DNA of 13,712 nucleotides from an uncultured Methanobrevibacter sp. (GTDB lineage Archaea > Methanobacteriota > Methanobacteria > Methanobacteriales > Methanobacteriaceae), in NCBI RefSeq assembly GCF_900316895.1, contig NZ_ONER01000052.1:1-13712 (forward strand), written 5' to 3'. Position numbers and translations under genes: made by a program. The notes below the pieces were generated by a model. It was given only the letters and a program-made list of their open reading frames with translations, searched no databases and had not been told where the DNA came from. Within the stretch, counting starts at the first letter, position 1. Every line of letters starts with the position of its first letter. Positions 1 through 5,555 of this stretch are shown in pieces.

Positions 1-2
1 TA

Positions 3-74
3 ACCGGAGCTTCTGAAAACTCCCTCACATCAGAAGACATTGAAAGTGCAATAAGTTCTTCAGACATTGCTTAA
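3..74 (+). CDS. C-terminal end of an unidentified upstream gene (partial)
   Basis: The frame is open from the left edge and ends at a TAA at 72-74. It gives 23 residues ending SEDIESAISSSDIA, a polar, serine-rich and acidic tail with no recognisable motif. A hairpin followed by a T-run begins within its stop codon, as expected for a real gene end. The other two forward frames each meet a stop within this stretch. The product cannot be named from so short a tail. Confidence 0.55.
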   Translation, partial: TGASENSLTSEDIESAISSSDIA

Positions 75-109
75 GTATGGATTTAATTCATACTTTTTTT
101 CTATTTTTT
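73..109 (+). terminator. Hairpin plus T-run terminator after the upstream gene
   Basis: AAGTATG (73-79) pairs with CATACTT (89-95) across the 9-base loop GATTTAATT. A G-T and an A-T pair can extend the stem inward. A T-rich tract (TTTTTTTCTATTTTTT) runs to 109. The stem starts inside the stop codon of the upstream gene. The same T6-CTA tail follows two other hairpins in this window. The A/T-rich loop is also where a TATA box for the next gene would be expected. Confidence 0.6.
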
Positions 110-117
110 GTGTTACC

Positions 118-945
118 ATGAATAAAGTCAAGCTTGCCCTTTGTCAGATGAATGTAGTGGATGACAAAAAGGCCAATTTAAAAAAAGCAAGCTCAATGAT
201 AGCTGACAGTGCAGACCGTGATGCTGACTTTATAGTTTTGCCAGAAATGTTCAATTGCCCATATTCTAATGACAAGTTTATTGAATATGGTGAAAGTGAG
301 CATGACAGCCACACCTTAGATACTATTTCTCAACTGGCCAAATCATATAATGTTTACATCCTTGCAGGATCCATTCCCGAAAGGGAAGACGACAAATTAT
401 ACAATACCAGCTACCTGTTTGACAAAACAGGTTCAATTTTGGCAAAACACAGGAAAATGCATCTTTTTGACATTGACGTTAAGGACAAAATCACATTTAA
501 AGAATCAGATGTGTTGACTGCAGGGGATGATTTTACAATCGCAGATACTGATTTCGGAAGAATCGGCATTGGAATATGTTATGACGTTCGATTTGTCGAA
601 CTTGCAAGGATAATGGTGGAAAATGGTGCTGAAATCCTATTTTATCCGGGAGCATTCAACCAGACAACAGGCCCTGCACATTGGGAGCTTTTGTTCCGCT
701 CAAGAGCACTTGACAACCAGGTTTTCTGCATAGGTGTTGCACCTGCATTGAACATGAATGCAAGCTATCACAGCTATGGCCATTCAATCGTTACAAATCC
801 CTGGGGAGAAGTCATGGCCCAAGCAGGAGAAAAAGAGGAATTGGTCATCTGTGAAATTGATTTGAGTGAAATAAAAAAAGTAAGAGAAGAGCTTCCCGTT
901 TTAAAAAACAAAAGGAAAGATCTCTACGAAGTCATTCAAAAATGA
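118..945 (+). CDS. Carbon-nitrogen hydrolase, Nit2/omega-amidase-like
   Basis: A nitrilase-superfamily amidohydrolase of 275 residues, the usual length for the family. The Glu-Lys-Cys catalytic triad is visible: E43 in VLPEMFN, K113 in KHRKMHLFD and C154 in GIGICYDVRF. The stretches HLFDIDVKDKITFKES and FYPGAFNQTTGPAHWELL resemble the Nit2/omega-amidase branch, which hydrolyses alpha-keto acid amides such as 2-oxoglutaramate. The exact substrate is inferred, not shown. The protein is soluble, with no signal peptide. The frame stays open back to a TTG at 67, but that would add 17 hydrophobic residues (LKYGFNSYFFSIFCV) and start inside the previous gene and its terminator. The ATG at 118 gives the normal family N-terminus (KVKLALCQMNV). 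No Shine-Dalgarno site is seen before it. The A/T-rich stretch at 80-90 could be its TATA box, implying a very short leader. Its stop abuts the stop of the convergent HEAT-repeat gene. Confidence 0.9.
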   Translation: MNKVKLALCQMNVVDDKKANLKKASSMIADSADRDADFIVLPEMFNCPYSNDKFIEYGESEHDSHTLDTISQLAKSYNVYILAGSIPEREDDKLYNTSYLFDKTGSILAKHRKMHLFDIDVKDKITFKESDVLTAGDDFTIADTDFGRIGIGICYDVRFVELARIMVENGAEILFYPGAFNQTTGPAHWELLFRSRALDNQVFCIGVAPALNMNASYHSYGHSIVTNPWGEVMAQAGEKEELVICEIDLSEIKKVREELPVLKNKRKDLYEVIQK

Positions 946-1791
946 TTATTTTAATTTATCCAATCTTTTTTTGAAGTAGTTGACCTTTTTGGTGCCGTCA
1001 AACACTTCAATTGCTGTTTCTATGACCCTGACTTCGTTGTCATAGTCATCAGCTTTCCTATATAGAATACATAATCTTTTGTATGGAGCATCCTTAGCCT
1101 GTTTTGCTTCCACATAACGTTCATATTCTTTAATGGCTTTTTGAGGATTGGTTTTTTCCATCTCTTTAATTGTGCTCATAGGAATAACTTTTACAACCGC
1201 TTCACCGGATGCCTTGGCTTTTTGCCTTTTTTGAGCTTTCTTGATGGCCTTGTTACAGGATTTTTTGAAGTCCTTATCCTCTTCGGCTTTCCTTGCATCC
1301 TTGATTAATTTGATTGATTCATCACTTGCAAGGTCACCCAATGCCTGAATGGCCGCAAGCCTGACTCCCCAATCTTCATCTTCAAGACATTTTGCAATTG
1401 AATCGAGCTCGTCTTCAGCCTGAAGTTCGCCCAAAGCACGTACGGCAACCTTCCTAACTCCAAAATCCTCATCGGAAGTTGCCTCAACAAAATAAGGAAT
1501 GACTTTTTTATCTTCAGTTTCTTTAAGTGCAAAGGCTAAAAAACGTTTGTCCTTACCTTCTGCATTTTCAAATTCATCAATTAATTTATCGACAGCCACA
1601 TCACCCATGCTGCCTAAAATTTCAGCCGCTTTGAATCTTACTTGTGCATTGTCGTCAGTGGTGGCTTTGATTAACGGTTCGATAGCTTCTTCATCAGTGA
1701 TTCCAACCAATGATTCAATAGCTTCCTTTCTGACCTTAACATCATCGTCGGATAAATTGTTAATTGCTTCTTCAAAACTTAAATTTGACAT
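946..1791 (-). CDS. HEAT-repeat protein with a TPR-like C-terminal region
   Basis: 281 residues, soluble and highly charged. About five or six HEAT / PBS-lyase-type helical repeats of roughly 30 residues cover residues 5-187. The recurring V-R-x-x-A signature shows at residues 20-24, 51-55, 112-116 and 143-147, with LG.L/LG.M closing helices. A lysine-rich linker (residues 183-194) leads to a second helical region (215-280: PQKAIKEYERYVEAK ... YKRLCILYRKADDYDNEVRVIETAIEVF) that looks like one or two TPR units. Such proteins are protein-binding scaffolds; no enzymatic motif is present and the partner is unknown. The gene converges on the Nit2-like gene with no base between the stops. On its own strand a TATA-like TTATATAT (1813-1820) lies about 26 bases before the ATG, which would give an almost leaderless transcript; no clear Shine-Dalgarno is present. 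It lies downstream of the SDR gene but is separated from it by a terminator, so it is probably transcribed alone. Confidence 0.85.
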   Translation of the reverse strand: MSNLSFEEAINNLSDDDVKVRKEAIESLVGITDEEAIEPLIKATTDDNAQVRFKAAEILGSMGDVAVDKLIDEFENAEGKDKRFLAFALKETEDKKVIPYFVEATSDEDFGVRKVAVRALGELQAEDELDSIAKCLEDEDWGVRLAAIQALGDLASDESIKLIKDARKAEEDKDFKKSCNKAIKKAQKRQKAKASGEAVVKVIPMSTIKEMEKTNPQKAIKEYERYVEAKQAKDAPYKRLCILYRKADDYDNEVRVIETAIEVFDGTKKVNYFKKRLDKLK

Positions 1792-1840
1792 AGTTATAGT
1801 TAGATTTTAAGAATATATAATCTTTAAGAAAAAAAGGTAT

Positions 1841-1879
1841 TTAAAAAAAATAGAAAAAATAAGAGAAAAGATCTCTTAT
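1841..1879 (-). terminator. Hairpin plus T-run terminator of the SDR gene
   Basis: ATAAGAGA (1859-1866) and TCTCTTAT (1872-1879) form a perfect 8-bp stem around a 5-base loop, starting one base past the SDR stop codon. On the minus strand it is followed by TTTTTTCTATTTTTTTT (down to about 1843). The arrangement matches the terminator at 73-109, including the CTA interruption in the T-run. It should insulate the SDR transcript from the downstream HEAT-repeat gene. Confidence 0.7.
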
Positions 1880-2650
1880 CTAAATAGCTGTCCAACCACC
1901 GTCGATACAGATTAATTGACCTGTACAGAAACTGGATGCGTCAGATGCTAAGTAAATTGCGATACCGTCTAATTCACCAGGTTGACCTAAACGGCCTGCT
2001 GGACAGTAAGCTGCAATAAGGTCCATGAATCCTTCCATTTCAATGGAGTCAACAGTTAATTCGGTTTCAAATACTGCAGGACCAATAGCGTTTACGGTAA
2101 TGTTGTATTTAGCCCATTCTACAGCTAAGTTTTTGGTTAAGTTCATTACTCCACCTTTAGCTGAGGAGTATGCACTAATTCCTCCTCCAGGGAAGATAAC
2201 TCTTGAGTGGATTGAACCGATGTTGATGATTTTACCGTATTCTTGTTCAATCATGATTTCTCCAACAGCTTTACACATGTAGTATACACCGCTTAAGTCG
2301 ATGTGGATGTGTCTTTCCCATTCTTCGTTGGATTGGTCAGTGACCATTTTGTTGTTACCCATACCTGCTGCGTTAACTAAGATGTCAATTCTTCCGTAAG
2401 CATCCATAACTTTTGCAACAGCAGCGGTGATACTGTCGTAATCACCTACGTCACATACAGCATACATTACTTCGGTTCCGAATTCTTTTTCGATTTCAGC
2501 AACGTTTTCTAATAATCTTTCTTCTCTTCTAGCAAATAATGCTAATTTTGCACCTTGGCTTGCGTATGCTTGCGCAATTTGCCAACCAAGACCTGATGAA
2601 GCTCCAGTAATAACTGCAACTTTGTCTTTAATATCGAAATAGTTTTTCAT
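1880..2650 (-). CDS. Short-chain dehydrogenase/reductase (SDR), gluconate 5-dehydrogenase-like
   Basis: A classical SDR of 256 residues with a Rossmann fold. Visible motifs are the nucleotide loop TGASSGLG (15-22), NAAG (93-96), catalytic S146, and Y161-x3-K165 (YSSAK). The A-R-R sequence after strand 2 (40-42) points to NADP(H) rather than NAD(H). The position usually held by the tetrad Asn is Asp (D118 in IDLSG), as I recall for some gluconate 5-dehydrogenase-like members. The C-terminal GQLICIDGGW is typical. The substrate, probably a sugar, polyol or keto acid, cannot be decided. Codon choice is extreme: every Lys is AAA, every Glu GAA, every Gln CAA and every Asn AAC, unlike lhr next door, which suggests high expression. 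A strong Shine-Dalgarno AAGGTGGT (2657-2664) sits 6 bases before the ATG. The gene has its own terminator and a palindromic site upstream, so it looks like a regulated single-gene unit. Confidence 0.88.
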   Translation of the reverse strand: MKNYFDIKDKVAVITGASSGLGWQIAQAYASQGAKLALFARREERLLENVAEIEKEFGTEVMYAVCDVGDYDSITAAVAKVMDAYGRIDILVNAAGMGNNKMVTDQSNEEWERHIHIDLSGVYYMCKAVGEIMIEQEYGKIINIGSIHSRVIFPGGGISAYSSAKGGVMNLTKNLAVEWAKYNITVNAIGPAVFETELTVDSIEMEGFMDLIAAYCPAGRLGQPGELDGIAIYLASDASSFCTGQLICIDGGWTAI

Positions 2651-2656
2651 TTTTAT

Positions 2657-2720
2657 ACCACCTTAGTCCTAAGACTATGTATAAATATTTGAAAAATAAA
2701 CTATTTAACTATTTTTATAT
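2657..2720 (-). promoter_or_regulatory. SDR promoter and ribosome-binding site
   Basis: On the minus strand the Shine-Dalgarno AAGGTGGT occupies 2657-2664. Two TATA-like elements lie upstream: ATATTTATA at about 2680-2688, and ATATAAAA at about 2712-2719. The distal one gives a leader of about 40 bases that keeps the ribosome site; the proximal one would start transcription within the Shine-Dalgarno. A small inverted repeat, TAGTC (2664-2668) and GACTA (2673-2677), abuts the ribosome site. Which box is used is inferred from spacing only. Confidence 0.5.
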
Positions 2721-2723
2721 GAA

Positions 2724-2744
2724 TTGTTGAGTAATATTCAACAA
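2724..2744. promoter_or_regulatory. Perfect 7-bp inverted repeat, candidate operator
   Basis: TTGTTGA (2724-2730) and TCAACAA (2738-2744) are perfect inverted arms around a 7-base centre, placing the half-sites about 14 bases apart. It lies just upstream of the distal TATA-like element of the SDR gene in the divergent SDR-lhr region. Size and geometry fit a dimeric helix-turn-helix regulator. No second copy was noticed in the window, and the regulator is unknown. Confidence 0.4.
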
Positions 2745-2820
2745 ACCAAATTGAACAAATAAACAAATTTAAATAAATGGATAATTAATGAATAAACTGT
2801 TAAAAAAACATGTGTTATAC

Positions 2821-2837
2821 TTTATAGACTGTATAAA
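2821..2837. promoter_or_regulatory. Symmetric TATA-like pair in the divergent region
   Basis: TTTATA (2821-2826) and TATAAA (2832-2837) are inverted copies around GACTG. On the plus strand, TGTATAAA is a possible lhr TATA box, giving a leader of roughly 65 bases. A nearer candidate, TTATAAAA (2892-2899), would leave almost no leader. The rest of 2745-2924 is A/T-rich with nothing else recognised. Confidence 0.25.
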
Positions 2838-2924
2838 AAAATTTACAAAAAATGCAACAACAAACTTTATTAAAATTCAAACAAAATATTATTATAAAAT
2901 ATTTTTAACAAGAGATGAAACAAA

Positions 2925-5519
2925 ATGATTGAAGAGCAAACAAAGAGCTACTCAAAAAAGGAGATTTTCAAGACACTCCATCCATGGGTCAGGAAATGGT
3001 TCGACTCCCAATTTGAAGACTTCACCCCCGCTCAGAAAAAATCAATCATTGACATCCACAAAAAGAACAATATCTTAATATCATCACCGACAGGATCAGG
3101 TAAAACATTGACAGCATTTTTATCAGTCATCAGCGAACTGACAGAACTGGCAGAAAAGGAAAAACTGGAAGACAAGGTCTACTGCATCTACATTTCTCCA
3201 TTGAAGGCCCTTGACAATGACATTGAAAAGAATTTGGATGAACCGCTTAAGGGAATAGAAAAGATAGCTGGAAAAAAACTGGGAATCAGAAAGGCCGTCA
3301 GAACCGGCGACACCACCCAATATCAAAGGCAGAAGATGCTTAAAAAACCGCCACACATCCTGATTACCACACCCGAAACCCTGTCTATTTTACTTGTGGC
3401 TCCAAAGTTCAGGGAAAAGCTGAGCCATGTGAAATATGTAATCATTGACGAGATACATTCACTGGCAGAAAACAAAAGGGGAGTACACTTAAGCCTGTCC
3501 CTGGAGAGACTGCAGCATCTGATTGGGCAATTTACAAGGATAGGGCTTTCAGCAACAGTAAGCCCCCTTGAAGAGGTTGCCAGGTTTCTGGTGGGCTATG
3601 AATACGGCGTCGAGAGGAACTGCAAGATAGTCAATGTTAACTACCTGAAGGAGCTTGACATGGAAGTCATGTGTCCGGTAAGCGATATCGTGCTTGCAGA
3701 TGAGGAGGACACCCGTTTGGGAATGTATGACCTTCTTGATGATTTGATTCAGGAAAACAAGACAACACTGATTTTTACTAATACAAGAAGCGGAACGGAA
3801 AGATTTGTCTACAACCTGAAGAAAATGTATCCGATGAACTACAATGACAGCAATATAATGGCCCATCACTCCTCGCTTTCAAAGGAAGTTCGTCTGGAAA
3901 CCGAAAACAAGCTGAAGGAAGGCAAGCTCAAGGCAGTCGTCTCATCAACATCCCTAGAACTGGGAATAGATATAGGATACATTGATCTGGTTGTTTTAAT
4001 CAACTCTCCAAAATCAGTTGCAAGAGCATTGCAGAGAATAGGAAGAAGCGGACACAGGTTGCATGAAAAATCCAAGGGAAGAATCATAGTCACCGACCGT
4101 GATGATTTGGTGGAATGCTCAGTTCTGCTTAAAAACGCCAAGGAAGGAAAAATCGACAAGATAACAATACCGTCAAACTGTCTGGACGTCCTTGCACAGC
4201 ACATCTACGGAATGAGCATTGAAAATCCATGGGACATCGACTATGCATATGACGTGATACGAAAGAGCTACTGCTATAAGGACCTTACAAGAGACGATTA
4301 CGAAGATGTTTTAAGCTATCTCGGCGGAGAATACGAAGAGCTTGAAGAAAGGTATGTGTATGCCAAAATATGGATTGATTATAATGAAAATACCTTTGGA
4401 AAGCGTGGAAAACTGGCAAGAATGCTTTATTCAACAAACATCGGAACAATACCAGATTCATCAGGAGTGCTTGTCAAATGCGACGGCGAAACCGTCGGAA
4501 AGATAGAGGAGTCCTTTATGGAAAGGCTTAAAAAAGGCGACACCTTCGTATTGGGAGGGAGAACTTACCGATTCAACTACGGCAAGGGAATGACAATCAA
4601 TGTGACTCCGGCAAGCGGACCTCCAACAATACCCTCATGGTTTTCACAGCAGCTTCCACTATCCTTTGACCTTGCAATGGACATACAGAAGTTCAGGTCA
4701 TTCATGGAAGCCAGATTCGAGTACAGGCGAAGCAAGGAGGAGATAATGGAATTCATCTATGATTACCTCTATGTTGATGACTTTGCAGCCAATTCAATCT
4801 ATGAATACTTCGTTGAACAGTACAAGTATGCAAAGATTCCTTCAAACCGTTGCCTGCTCATAGAGTACTACAAAGGATTTGGAGGAAGAAAATTCGTAAT
4901 ATTCCATTCTCTCTTTGGCCGAAAGGTCAATGATGCGCTGTCACGTGCGGTCGCCTATGTGGTTGCCAGAAGATACAATACGAATGTCACAATATCCATA
5001 TCCGACAACGGATTTTACCTGAGCTCGGACGGCACAATAGGAGGTTTGGAATCATTCAGGGAACTGAACCCCGAAAACTTTGAGCAGATTCTGACAAATT
5101 CCCTCAACAAGACGGAAACATTGGCCTCAAGATTCAGACATTGCGCCGGAAGGTCACTGATGACATTGAGAAGATATAAAGGCGAATCAAAGTCAGTTGG
5201 CCGCCAGCAGGTGCGGGGCAAAATACTGCTTAAATATGTGCAGGACATGGATGACAATTTTTCAATATTGAAGGAAGCCAGAAGAGAGGCGATGGAAGAC
5301 TACATGGACATCAAGAATGCATTGAAAGTTATAAACATGATTGATTCCGGAGAAATGGAGATAAAAACAATAAATACAGTAATTCCAAGCCCATTTGCAT
5401 TCAATCTGGTTTCACAGGGATATCTTGATGTATTGAATCAGAATGACCGGGGAGAATTCACAAAAAGAATGCATCAGGCAATACTTGAACAAATCAAAGA
5501 TAAGTTAAATGAGTTATAA
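2925..5519 (+). CDS. lhr: Lhr-type superfamily 2 ATP-dependent helicase
   Basis: 864 residues, the size of an archaeal Lhr core helicase. Motifs appear in order: a Q-motif-like FTPAQ (33-37), Walker A SPTGSGKT (54-61), DEIH (175-178), SAT (209-211), SSTSLELGIDIG and QRIGRSGHR (370-378, motif VI). After the two RecA domains comes the Lhr winged-helix region (about 415-500), then a long Lhr-specific C-terminal region (about 500-860) containing the stretch DMEVMDYMDIKNAL-like helices and the conserved PSPFAFNLV near the end. Lhr proteins are 3'-to-5' translocases that unwind forked DNA and RNA:DNA hybrids and are linked to repair or RNA metabolism. The protein is cytoplasmic. The ATG at 2925 has only a weak upstream AGAGATG (2911-2917). 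Codon use is mixed (AAG/AAA, GAG/GAA, CTG), unlike the adjacent SDR gene. It appears to be a single-gene unit, divergent from the SDR and convergent with the adhesin gene. No truncation or frameshift is seen. Confidence 0.93.
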   Translation: MIEEQTKSYSKKEIFKTLHPWVRKWFDSQFEDFTPAQKKSIIDIHKKNNILISSPTGSGKTLTAFLSVISELTELAEKEKLEDKVYCIYISPLKALDNDIEKNLDEPLKGIEKIAGKKLGIRKAVRTGDTTQYQRQKMLKKPPHILITTPETLSILLVAPKFREKLSHVKYVIIDEIHSLAENKRGVHLSLSLERLQHLIGQFTRIGLSATVSPLEEVARFLVGYEYGVERNCKIVNVNYLKELDMEVMCPVSDIVLADEEDTRLGMYDLLDDLIQENKTTLIFTNTRSGTERFVYNLKKMYPMNYNDSNIMAHHSSLSKEVRLETENKLKEGKLKAVVSSTSLELGIDIGYIDLVVLINSPKSVARALQRIGRSGHRLHEKSKGRIIVTDRDDLVECSVLLKNAKEGKIDKITIPSNCLDVLAQHIYGMSIENPWDIDYAYDVIRKSYCYKDLTRDDYEDVLSYLGGEYEELEERYVYAKIWIDYNENTFGKRGKLARMLYSTNIGTIPDSSGVLVKCDGETVGKIEESFMERLKKGDTFVLGGRTYRFNYGKGMTINVTPASGPPTIPSWFSQQLPLSFDLAMDIQKFRSFMEARFEYRRSKEEIMEFIYDYLYVDDFAANSIYEYFVEQYKYAKIPSNRCLLIEYYKGFGGRKFVIFHSLFGRKVNDALSRAVAYVVARRYNTNVTISISDNGFYLSSDGTIGGLESFRELNPENFEQILTNSLNKTETLASRFRHCAGRSLMTLRRYKGESKSVGRQQVRGKILLKYVQDMDDNFSILKEARREAMEDYMDIKNALKVINMIDSGEMEIKTINTVIPSPFAFNLVSQGYLDVLNQNDRGEFTKRMHQAILEQIKDKLNEL

Positions 5520-5555
5520 AATAAAAAAAAGAAGGTAAAGGGAATCATCTGATTC
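5520..5555 (-). terminator. Probable terminator of the adhesin-like gene
   Basis: GAATCA (5542-5547) and TGATTC (5550-5555) form an inverted repeat with a 2-base centre overlapping the adhesin stop codon. On the minus strand it is followed within about 12 bases by CTTCTTTTTTTTATTTTA (about 5516-5533). The very short centre makes the hairpin less certain than the other terminators here; the T-run alone may suffice in archaea. Confidence 0.4.

Noticed and set aside
67..117. Upstream TTG start extending the Nit2-like hydrolase by 17 residues
   Set aside because: It would begin inside the previous gene and its terminator and add a hydrophobic stretch absent from the family. The ATG at 118 gives the normal N-terminus.
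1499..1810. Open frame of 103 codons on the plus strand opposite the HEAT-repeat gene
   Set aside because: It is antisense to a well-supported gene, has low-complexity Ser/Leu composition and no ribosome site, so it is a shadow frame.
2745..2924. A/T-rich stretch with recurring AACAAAT-like words as a CRISPR leader or repeat array
   Set aside because: The words are short, irregular in spacing and explained by base composition. There is no repeat-spacer structure.
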